Shown here piece by piece: positions 55,762 to 64,000 of a stretch of 64,000 nucleotides of DNA. The notes under the pieces are model-generated. The model had not been told where the DNA came from. It did no database searches and was given only the letters and a program-made list of their open reading frames with translations. Both the position numbers and the translations under genes were made by a program. The number at the start of each line of letters is the position of its first letter. Positions within the stretch are counted from its first letter, which is position 1. The DNA is from Clytia hemisphaerica (lineage: Eukaryota; Cnidaria; Hydrozoa; Leptothecata; Clytiidae): positions 186,001 through 250,000 of the forward strand of contig CACVBU010001363.1 in assembly GCA_902728285.1 (NCBI GenBank), in the 5' to 3' direction.

Positions 55762-57147
55762 ATGAGGATTCGGAAAGATTTTTTGACAATCAGTTTCTTT
55801 TTCATAATGGTGACTGGAGTTGCAGCTGAAGATGGTTGTAACGTCATCAACTGTAAATGTGACACTGCAGGTAAAAGAGTTTATGATTGCGTCAACGTCA
55901 ATGATACGATTCTAAGAATGATCGCTCAACAGATCAATAACGATACAATAGATTTGAGTATCACTGGACAGAATTTAACAACGTTTGATGCACCCTTTTA
56001 TCTTGAGAACTTGAACAATCTCGATTTAAGCGGGAACTCGTTTAAAAGAATCCCTGAAAATTTAGCCAAGAAGTTTCCAAAACTTGGAGTATTGGAGCTG
56101 AAGGATAATTCAATTGATAAACTGGATCCAGAAGATTTTACAGGGTTGAGTAATTTGAATAAACTCAGAATGGATCGTAATCTTTTGACTGAAATTAAAG
56201 GAGGAACCTTTATCGAGCTGAAGAATCTGAAACAGCTATATGCCGATGAAAACCAAATTGAAACATTATCTGCCGATTCCTTCTCTGGTGCATCAAATCT
56301 TTTGAACATCGAAATGAAAAAAAACAAAGTCAAGAGCCTCCCTGTTGGAATCTTCGACCCATTGAAACCAAACAACCAATTGAAAATCGAACTTACAGAA
56401 AACTATCTGACTGAAATTCCAAATGGATTATTTACAAAATTAACAGAGTTCCAATTCATCCTTGCAGACAAGAATTTATTGACGAAGATTGGAGACACAG
56501 CGTTTCAAGGAGTGCGTGCATATGCCATCAATATCAAGGATAACAAAATAACTGAACTCTTGAAAAGCACTTTTGAAGGGGCACAACTTCAAATTCTTCA
56601 AGTAGATGATAATCCAATCAGATGCCAATGTTCCTTGAAAGATCTACACGGCCTTGTGGATCAAATGACTGGAACGTGCATCAATAAAACTTCAGCGGAA
56701 ATAGACTCAGCTGAATGGATTCGAGAAGAGTTGTGTAATGAATGCGAGGTTAATAACACTTGCCAGCATGGAGGTATCTGTGTACCAGTAGGCAAGATGG
56801 ATATCAACTGCAAATGTATTAATGACTACCACGGGAAGAATTGCCAGGATAAACCAATATGTGAATCTGTAACTTGCCAAAACAAGGGAACTTGTAAGAA
56901 TCTCAGCCCCTCTAACTACACTTGTGAATGCAAAGATAATTATTCTGGCAACCATTGTGAGATTTTTAACGAGGACAACAGTTTAACGGTTGCAGAGATC
57001 GTTGGGATTGTGCTTGGTGTTTTGTTGTTTTTCATTCTGCTTGTGGTGATTTATATGCTCTGTAGAAAGAGATGTCAAAAGGGTGGAGACGGAAAAGCTA
57101 AAGCAGGAGAAGGTGTACCTTTGAAAGGAGGCCCTGTCTCTGCTTGA
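55762..57147 (+). CDS. LRR-EGF-EGF single-pass membrane protein
   Basis: The 461-residue type I surface protein has a signal peptide at about 1-22 (hydrophobic, after MRIRKD) and a Cys-rich LRR N-cap (CNVINCKCDTAGKRVYDC). About eight leucine-rich repeats follow (75-285, for example LNNLDLSGNSFKRIP), then an LRR C-cap (CQCSLKDL to LC). Two EGF-like modules come next (about 329-362 and 366-401, each with six Cys), then a membrane helix (VAEIVGIVLGVLLFFILLVV, about 412-436) and a ~25-residue Lys/Gly-rich tail. The order recalls Slit-type and other adhesion or recognition receptors, but no specific orthologue can be named. The coding region is one exon. The tail has no obvious signalling motif such as TIR or ITAM, so it may work through partners. 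An adhesion or pattern-recognition role is inferred. Confidence 0.93.
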   Translation: MRIRKDFLTISFFFIMVTGVAAEDGCNVINCKCDTAGKRVYDCVNVNDTILRMIAQQINNDTIDLSITGQNLTTFDAPFYLENLNNLDLSGNSFKRIPENLAKKFPKLGVLELKDNSIDKLDPEDFTGLSNLNKLRMDRNLLTEIKGGTFIELKNLKQLYADENQIETLSADSFSGASNLLNIEMKKNKVKSLPVGIFDPLKPNNQLKIELTENYLTEIPNGLFTKLTEFQFILADKNLLTKIGDTAFQGVRAYAINIKDNKITELLKSTFEGAQLQILQVDDNPIRCQCSLKDLHGLVDQMTGTCINKTSAEIDSAEWIREELCNECEVNNTCQHGGICVPVGKMDINCKCINDYHGKNCQDKPICESVTCQNKGTCKNLSPSNYTCECKDNYSGNHCEIFNEDNSLTVAEIVGIVLGVLLFFILLVVIYMLCRKRCQKGGDGKAKAGEGVPLKGGPVSA

Positions 57148-57190
57148 TACGAACGATGCAGCGTTGCGTTCAATGGGTTGACTTGAAGGA

Positions 57191-57196
57191 AATAAA
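57191..57196 (+). terminator. Polyadenylation signal of the LRR-EGF gene
   Basis: AATAAA lies 44 bases after the stop codon. Its closeness would give a very short 3' UTR. Confidence 0.4.
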
Positions 57197-57199
57197 TTT

Positions 57200-58004
57200 C
57201 TTCTTGGAGGGTTTTATTACTCTAGAACTTTTGTTAAGGCTATATGGAAGTTGATCACAAAGCTGGAGCTGACATTTATTTCATATTTTCTTTAAGCACG
57301 CCCAGAGATTTAATGGTGTTTGTTTTTTTGTACATTTTTGTGACATTTAGGATTATTTGATACAAACTATTTGATAGATTGGTGTGTCAAACATTTCATC
57401 ATAACAAAGCGTTCAAAGTACTTTTGCTTTGTTTTGACAAAGGAGGAAACAAGAGCTGTGGTTTGGTTGATAGTTTTACGTCTAATGTTTATTATTGAGT
57501 AATTTCATACAAGGTTTAAAATCGTCTTACATAAATATTGTAAATTATATTTAGTTTGTGTTTATTTCATTAGGATTTTGTTTGTTATTTCTAGAAACTT
57601 GAAAATTCTTATTATTACAAACAAATCATGAAAGAATTTACCTGCTACCGCTTGACCCAGAAAAAGTATAAGGGTTTGATGGGTAACTGCGTTCGAAATA
57701 ATGTGAGCTTTGGTATCAAGGTGAATTTTGATTTCAAAAGCTTATAACTTGAGAACCACTCCACTTAACTGTACAAACTAACTGTACCAATGTTAAAAAT
57801 ATATATGCCAAATTTTAAGTTTGCCTTTCCTGTTGACAATTAAAAAAGAAAACAGTAAAAGTTTACATTACTTTGGACACAGTTAACCGTCAAACTTTTA
57901 CACTTTTTCTGGGTCACCCGGTAGTTTATCCAATAGAGTCCATCCTAAATTAAACCATTAATTAAAACATTTTGTTGAAAATACTATAAAAAGTAACGTA
58001 AAAC
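57200..58004. other. Gene-free stretch downstream of the LRR-EGF gene
   Basis: No gene was seen. An imperfect inverted pair, GACCCAGAAAAAGTATAAGG at 57655 and its inverse near 57900 (TTTACACTTTTTCTGGGTC), suggests a ~260-bp foldback or MITE. Confidence 0.45.
57650..57925. mobile_element. MITE with GACCCAGAAAAAGT ends
   Basis: TGACCCAGAAAAAGTATAAG on the left is mirrored by ACACTTTTTCTGGGTCACC on the right. The interior is non-coding. Confidence 0.5.
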
Positions 58005-58131
58005 TTAAGGTCTCTGACCATAGTCAGAAAAAGTGTAAGGGATTTGACGATAAACTTTTTGTTTTGGATTTCTTAACCCTTCTAACAAAAAAACTGACTT
58101 TACAAGTTGTTCAGAGTTGTTTGGTAATTTA

Positions 58132-58472
58132 CCCGGGGGGGGCACTGGCTTTGCGGACTGACGGTATGTGCGGGCCGAAAATTGGCTTTTAAAATTGCAC
58201 CCTTACAGTGCAGCAAAATTCGATGAAAATCGTACCCTTAGAGTGCATCTTCCCCCAAATTTTCAATCCTTTTCGTGCAAAAAATGGTCAAAATTCTAGC
58301 ATTTTTGGGCGAAATATCGACATTTTTCAAGAATTTTCTGAAATTTCTACCCTTACATTGCATCTTTAGTTTTTCCGACCCTTACAGTGCATTTTAAACA
58401 TCTTGGAAAAGGTACCCTTAGGGCCCGCACATACCCGTCGGTCATTTTGCCCAGCTGCCCCCCCCCCCCCCG
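58132..58472. mobile_element. hAT-like MITE with ACCCTTACAGTGCA motifs and GTAATTTA TSD
   Basis: The GC-rich ends are CCCGGGGGGGGCACTGG and CCAGCTG followed by a C15 run and G. An exact 8-bp GTAATTTA lies on both sides (58124-58131, 58473-58480). Inside, (A)CCCTTA(C/G)AGTGCA recurs about five times in direct orientation, and TATGTGCGGGCC and GGGCCCGCACATA are inverse subterminal blocks. Confidence 0.8.
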
Positions 58473-58723
58473 GTAATTTATTCTGTCAAGAGTAATTAAG
58501 AATTAAATTACAAAAATGATGTTATGTACTTTAAATTAAAAAGACGTAAAAAAAATGTTATATTACCCTCTTTCACAAAAAGTGCTCAGTTTCAAGTAAC
58601 CTTTTTCTTCAAAATTTTTTCAATTTGTCCGCAAAAAATTTTCTTATTGGTGTATCAAAAACTATGGCTGTTTTTCTACGAGAAATGGGGATGAAAAATC
58701 GGTCAAAAACCACTATTTTTAAG

Positions 58724-58890
58724 AATAGACGATATTGGCTTAACATGAAAACTCAGATTTGACCCCCGAGAATTGCCCGTAATGCTTTGCGCGGAAAAAA
58801 GTTCATGATGAAATTCTTTCCACACAAAGCATTGTGGGCAATTCTCGAAGGTCAAATCTGAGTTTTCATGTAAAGCCGATATCGTCTATT
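58724..58890. mobile_element. Inverted-repeat hairpin element nested in copy 3
   Basis: AATAGACGATATTGGCTTAA and AAACTCAGATTTGACC on the left match inverse sequences on the right over ~70-bp arms, with a ~25-bp loop region. It looks like a compact MITE. Confidence 0.75.
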
Positions 58891-59457
58891 TGAGACAAAG
58901 AAACTTTCACAAAATCTATTTTTAGTTTGATTAAAGATGCACCATTTAACGCAAAAATATTCTCAAAATATTTTTTTCTTCACCAAAAATAAGGTCCAAA
59001 AATTTTCTTCTTCATCAAATTTTTTCATTGCGATTTTTAAATTTTCAGATTCAGGAATGGTTGGCCTAACAGAAGATGTATAACATGCCATAGTTTGGTT
59101 TGTTACATCAGGCAGAAATCTGTACTTTGTACATGGCAAAATATAAAAAATTGACTAAAGGTCAGAGCTCTTGAGTATAATCTCCCTATTATGATTGAAT
59201 GTTAACATCATGTTTACAGTCGACAATTTCTTATATCAAAAATCTGATTTCAAAAGGTTATGTCGAGTGAACACGTAAGTTTTCTTTTATATTTGCAATA
59301 CAAATTATTCATTGTGGAAAATTGGAGCACAAAAATTTATCTGATTCAATTTTGCTCCATTGTCCCAGGGACCAAATTTGTGTAAAACGAAACAATCAAC
59401 GATGAAAGAAACCATGCACACGTCATTTTTCTTTACTCATGTTGGTAGGATAGAGCA

Positions 59458-59765
59458 TACCTTAAGTGGATTAATTTTGGCGTGGATTTAATTTGGCGAT
59501 TGATCAATTTTATAAAATTTGGCGGGGATTTAATTTGGCAAATTGGGAATTTGCAGAGACTAAAATGGTGAATTTTATTACTATAAAATATACTGAAAAG
59601 GTGTAATTTTTCACACAATTATTCTTTTTGTTCAACTTGGCGGGGATTTAATTTGGCGAATGGCTGATTTTTGAAATTTTGGCGAGGATTTAATTTGACG
59701 AATTATGTCAAAATTCGCCAAATTCGCCAAATTTAATCCACACCAAAATTAGTCCACTTAAGGTA
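59458..59765. mobile_element. TA-flanked MITE, ACCTTAAGTGGA family, copy 2
   Basis: TACCTTAAGTGGATTAATTT on the left is mirrored by AAATTAGTCCACTTAAGGTA on the right. The interior repeats GGCG(G/T/A)GGATTTAATTTGGCG-type units about five times. Related to 12445-12642. Confidence 0.75.
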
Positions 59766-60904
59766 GCTTCCTGATAGTGATAGTTTAGTAAAATTGGATT
59801 GATGTCAAAGGAAAAATTAATTGAATGCTTTAAACTAAAGAAAACTATATTTTAAAACTTTTAATAGACTCAATCTTATTTATGTAATTCGGACATGGCT
59901 AGATTATGGATTGACACTTTCTGAAAAAATGTTTTCATTATAAATGGAACCCCTCCCCCCAAATAGCTTTTTTAACTTAAAACATAAAGTTTTGCTCAAA
60001 TTGGGAGGGGGTAGCTCCCTTTGATATATAAATAGGCCTACAGGCTCAAATCTGATTGGTGGTCCAATTTTGCACTCTACCTCAGATGGCTAAGACCCAT
60101 CCTTATTGCACTGGTCAAAAATGCAACTCTAAAGCTACGATTGCACAACCTCGCTGGAAAAATTGGCTAAAATATTGTCCTCCTTGGAAAATTATTTCTC
60201 AACTTTTGTTTTGTTTTGAAAATAATCAAATAAACAAATCCTTATTGCAAAATATATACTATTTTTCTGGCTGTAAAAATCTTACCAGATCTGTAAGAAG
60301 GCCTGTTTTGGAATTGGGACAGGGCTGTGTATAAAAGTACCATAAATTAATCTCCTTTTTTGGCATACTGCTTTAGTTTGACGAACTGGCTCCACAGGGG
60401 GGCACCATAAGACAAGAGGCATAAAAAGGCACCTTTTGAGTCCCTTTTCCTCCCCAATTTTGGTTAACAATAGATAGCAGACAACTGATAAAAAAATTCA
60501 CTCCATTAAGAATTAGTGAATAAGATAATAATAAGAAAGAAAGAATTATTAAAAAATCATCTTAAAAATCTACACTGGTGAAGACAACTGCTGCAGTGTC
60601 AACCAACCCAGCAACAATATCAAAACAAAAGTGCTACCAAAATCAAAGTCTGCTCGTGATGGCAAAGCAAAAAAGATAAAGACAGCATTTAAAGAGGAAA
60701 CAAGACCCCTCAGCTTTTACACACCAGGTTAGCCCTGGACATCACATGTATAACTTTCTTCCCATTATTACGTTCCTCGAGCAGCAGGGTCCTGTGTCTT
60801 GGTCAGCTCAGGCATTTTGTTAATCACCTTGGAACGGCTGCACTCTTAGCTTGGAGCTAAAGTGCAGCTGATCAGGTATCTATTATTCTTATTCTGATTT
60901 CATC
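59766..60904. other. Stretch up to the LINE; possible LINE 5' region
   Basis: No host gene was supported. The frame at 60056-60334 has no domain. Sequence from about 60550 may be the LINE 5' UTR, but its start is not clear. Confidence 0.35.
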
Positions 60905-61294
60905 ATGAAATTGCTCAAACTATTGATCATTCTTTTGTACACCACTTTGTGGCCAAGACCAAGATTGTACCCTCACTTTGTTAATGTAACTGATGTGAGC
61001 TTTTGCCCTCCGACACGCTTCAAGCAAGAAGTTATATTTTCCATATTCCACGCTTACTCAACAAACTCATCCTACATAAAATCAACTGCTCACTTGATAG
61101 ACTTGCTACTAGTCTTGAGTGGTCAAATCGAGATCAGTCCTGGCCCACCTGTCAAATTTCCCTGTGGTGAATGTTCTTCAGCTGTTAGATGGGGACAAAA
61201 TGCAATTGCCTGTGACACTTGTAATCGCTGGTTCCATGCATACTGCATAATGCATACATGCATACTGCATCCAAATGAACAGTGTAATGTATGA
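60905..61294 (+). pseudogene. CR1/L2-like LINE: N-terminal region with PHD-type finger
   Basis: The frame holds a hydrophobic start, a variable region, then SGQIEISPGPPVKFPCGECS and a PHD-type zinc-finger segment (CGECSSAVRW, CDTCNRWFHAYC). This arrangement, an xIExxPGP motif just before a PHD finger, is known from CR1/L2-like LINEs of invertebrates. A short GCATACTGCAT duplication near 61230-61270 breaks the finger and shifts the frame into the endonuclease frame (from 61275). Confidence 0.75.
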
Positions 61295-62273
61295 TATCTA
61301 TCAAACAAACAATGATCTGGAATGGGAATGCTGCAACTGTGGAGTGAAAAACATCAACCCATCACCTTTTGATAGCTCACTTGATTCATCAACTGACTCT
61401 AACCTATCTCCGCAAAGGGGTATTCCTAAAAGAACTCCAACACAACTTAAACTGATGTGCATAAACTTTCAAAGTATTTGGGGAAAAAAAGAGCAAATAG
61501 AACAGGCTCTGTTTGAGGACAATGTTGATATTATTATTAGTAGCGAAACTCATCTTGACAGTAGCATCAAGGACTCTGAATTCATTCCACCAACATACAA
61601 ATGTTATAGACGTGATCGAGACGATGCAAAAGGCGGTGTGATAATCATTGCAAAGAAAGACCTGGTCATTGAGGAAGTGAAGAAATCCAAAAAATGTGAA
61701 TTTATTGCAATCAAGGTTCAAACACACCAGAGACCAGTCATCATAGCAGCATGTTACAGACCTCAAAAATCCAAAATTGGTGAAACAACATTCATCTGTG
61801 AAGAAATCAAATCTCTAAACTCTTCCTTTAAAAACTGCCCTCTATGGATTGGTGGTGATACCAACCTTCCGGATATTGACTGGGTAAATGATGCCATCAT
61901 TGATCATAATTACAAAAAAGAATCGTTTTTAGATACCTTTAAATAATGCTGCCTTGAGCAAATTGTTTTGTTCCCAACCCGAGTTAATAATATACTTGAC
62001 ATTATTGCCACTAATCGACCATCATTTGTAAACAACTGCATCCCTCATCCTGGTCTCAGTGATCACGAAACAGCTGTGTTGGTTGATATTGCCTGTCATC
62101 CAAAGAGATCAAAATCTATTAAAAGGAATGTATACCTGTGGAAAAGGGCAGACCTAAACACGATAAAAGACCATGTTAACTCCGAAATGACCAACTTCAT
62201 GGCAAACAACGATACAACCACACCAATGATCAACTATGGTCTAGTTTCAAAATGCTTGTCGATTTTTCAATGA
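61275..62273 (+). pseudogene. LINE apurinic-type endonuclease domain
   Basis: One register holds the exonuclease-endonuclease-phosphatase fold of a LINE: NFQSIWGKKEQ, SSETHLDSS, GGVIIIAKKD, CYRPQKS, IGGDTNLPDIDW and GLSDHETAV, with the catalytic Glu, Asp and His of SET, GDTN and SDH all retained. It is cut by in-frame stops TAA at 61944-61946 and TGA at 62271-62273. The domain would nick target DNA to prime reverse transcription. Confidence 0.85.
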
Positions 62274-62276
62274 GTT

Positions 62277-63174
62277 TTGTTCCTTCAAAAACAACTTCAC
62301 CTCGATATACGCAACCATGGATCACAACCAAATGCAAAAGAAAGAGCTTGTAAACGTGCTAAACGAACAAATAGACAAGAAGACTGGAACAAATTTAAAG
62401 TACTCACCGCCAAATCAAGGAAAACCTGTAGAGCAGCATTTAACAATTATGTAGTGAAATGTGTTGATCCCGGAGAGAACAACAATCCCAAAAAACTGTT
62501 TACATATATAAAATCTCGTAAGTGTGATAATGATGGTGTTGCCCCTCTAAATGATAAGGCTCACATCCACATTGATGACAAAAAGAAAGCAGACTTACTG
62601 AACCATCAATTCTCCAGTGTTTTTTCTAAACCAGATGGACGCATCCCTCCAGTCATTGGTCAACGTTGCATAACTATGCCAGACATAACTATCAATATAG
62701 CAGGTGTCAAGAAACTTTTGAAAGATCTCAACCGAAACAAAGCATCTGGTCCAGACAATGTCTCCTCTAAATTCCTAAAGGAGCTTGGTAATGAAATCGC
62801 ACCTGGACTAACATTTGTAATGCAGGCATCCATGCTGCAGTCAATGACTCCAAAGGACTTGCTTCATGCCTTGGTTGCCCCAGTCTTCAAACCAGGGAAA
62901 ACAGACCGAGCCAAAGCTGAAAACTACAGGCCTACAATGGTATAACATAACTATAAGCCTAACATCAGTATCATGCAAGATATTTGAGCATATTCTTCAC
63001 AGTAATATCATCTCCCACCTTGATAAAAACAACACACTAACTGATACACAACATGGCTTTCGGAAAAATCGTTCATGTGAATCTCAGCTTTTACTCACCA
63101 TTAATGACCTTGCAAAATCGCTTAATGAGGGAAGTCAAATCGATTTCATTTTGCTTGATTACGCACGGAGCGAG
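62277..63174 (+). pseudogene. LINE reverse transcriptase, 5' part only
   Basis: The same register continues into reverse transcriptase blocks: NKASGPDNVSSKFLK, APVFKPGKTDRAKAENYRP. A small insertion or frameshift near 62938-62955 then moves ITISLTSVSCKIFEHIL and QHGFRKNRSCESQLL into another frame (62866-63180). The homology stops at IDFILLDYA, before the catalytic xADD box, where unrelated sequence (GAGCGAGCGTTAGCGAGCG) begins. The 3' half is therefore missing. Confidence 0.85.
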
Positions 63175-63548
63175 CGTTAGCGAGCGTAGTAAGACTCTTT
63201 TGGCAAACGCATGCGCGTAAGCAAAATTTACAAAATTTCAATGATATGCGGGCCCTAAAAATGGAAATTCAGTTTTTTTCATTCAGTTTTTTTTCACCTT
63301 TTTTTTCGTCTAGCCGCTATTCCACCATGTTTAGCCTCTGGAATGTTTCAACTTTGAAAATTCGTGAAAATTAGCCTTTTTACGAGAAGTCGTTGCAGTG
63401 TCAATCTTTCGCAAATTTAAAAACACACTTTCCCTTGGAAAAGGGTTACCTGTTGACCGAAAAAATTCCTAAATTCGCGAATAGACCGTTGACAACATTA
63501 GGGGTAAAGGGGTCCACTGACGTCATGGGTTTGGGAAAAACTTCAAAA
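63165..63548. other. Junction sequence after the LINE
   Basis: It begins with CGGAGCGAGCGTTAGCGAGC, unlike the LINE, probably another repeat that truncated it. No gene was seen; the frame at 63393-63623 runs into the tandem repeat. Confidence 0.45.
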
Positions 63549-64000
63549 TGCGATATCTCGAGTTTAAAGAAGAGTGGAGAGGTCGTCGACCCCTCATTCT
63601 ATCGGGAATTTTATGGGGAATGAGATAGGAGGGTTTATAAGGCTTGAGTAGCACTTTCAAATTTGGCTGAATTTTTAGCCATTTTCAGCTGATGACGTCA
63701 TCAAAATAGAAAACATGCGATATCTCCAGTTTGAAGAAGAGTTGAGAGGTCGTTGACCCCTCATTAGATTAAGAACTTTATGGGGAATGAGATGGGAAGG
63801 TTTATAAGGCTTGAGTACGATTTTCAAATTTGGCTGAATCTTTAGCCATTTTCAGTTGATGACGTCATCAAAACAAAAAATGTGATAACTCGAGATTGGA
63901 AAGGAGTTTGGAAATGGCTAACCCCTCTTTGGATCGGGAAATTTATCGAGAATGCAACGAGAGAGGGGTGTTATGAGGCCTTAGGACGACTTTAAATAAA
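63549..64000 (+). repeat. ~166-bp tandem repeat with TGACGTCA palindromes
   Basis: Units starting GCGATATCTC(G/C)AGTTT begin at about 63549 and 63716, and a third (GTGATAACTCGAGATTGG) near 63881. Each contains GTC(G/A)(T)CGACCCCTCATT, ATGGGGAATGAGAT, TTTATAAGGCTTGAGTA and TTTTCAG(C/T)TGATGACGTCATC blocks. The array runs off the window end. Confidence 0.8.

Larger units (their letters stand above)
58005..59174 (+). mobile_element. TTAA-flanked transposon, copy 3, with nested insertions
   Basis: The ends TTAAGGTCTCTGACCATAGT and GGTCAGAGCTCTTGA are diverged versions of the 1872-2590 termini. It has grown to about 1170 bp by a 341-bp insertion (58132-58472) and a ~167-bp hairpin insertion (58724-58890). 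The short frame seen in the other copies is disrupted here. Confidence 0.75.

Noticed and set aside
55572-55865. 97-residue minus-strand frame over the LRR gene start
   Set aside because: It is antisense to a strongly supported coding region and has no domain.

Overview
The window looks like nuclear DNA of an invertebrate animal. It is A+T-rich and gene-poor, has spliced genes with GT-AG introns, and is packed with degenerate transposable elements. The phylum cannot be fixed from the sequence alone. The animal-type content is a Rho-family GTPase, a leucine-rich-repeat/EGF membrane protein, a small EGF membrane protein, a PHD-finger non-LTR retrotransposon and a Penelope-type GIY-YIG relic.

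Layout. 1-13.9 kb holds no convincing host gene. It is layered with DNA transposons: two TTAA-flanked elements (1872-2590, 2849-3614), and a 4.7-kb hAT-like non-autonomous element (4471-9215) with an exact 8-bp target duplication and smaller elements nested inside. 13.9-14.8 kb carries a two-exon minus-strand gene for a small EGF/transmembrane protein whose signal-peptide region is out of frame by one base at an A8 run. 15.1-19.2 kb holds a Penelope GIY-YIG relic, a six-copy 124-bp tandem array split by a nested transposon, and more transposon copies. 19.2-29.4 kb contains an intronless-coding Rho-family GTPase (25112-25762) and a few weak minus-strand exon candidates. 29.7-34.0 kb is repeats, including a ~700-bp palindrome and a second copy of the TTAA element.

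34.1-36.5 kb (minus strand) holds the most unusual gene. It is a long intronless reading frame, cut once by an in-frame TGA. The downstream part combines a PD-(D/E)XK/NERD-like nuclease motif with a degenerate superfamily-1 helicase-like core. 41.1-49.1 kb is a plus-strand spliced locus for an unrecognised charged, serine-rich protein (or two adjacent genes), with a foldback repeat and a tRNA-derived SINE in its introns. 52.0-54.5 kb has two short runs of exon-like segments with tiny introns; the minus-strand one (54155-54447) is frame-consistent and encodes a possible membrane helix. 55.8-57.1 kb is an LRR-EGF-EGF-transmembrane receptor-like protein in one exon. 58.0-59.8 kb is a third TTAA element that hosts further insertions. 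60.9-63.2 kb is a decayed CR1/L2-like LINE. The window ends in a ~166-bp tandem repeat containing TGACGTCA palindromes.

No operon-like cooperation between host genes is visible. The strongest large-scale pattern is that several unrelated short-TIR element families share one design: GC-rich ends, 7-8-bp target duplications where visible, and dense interior arrays of a family-specific 6-14-bp motif.
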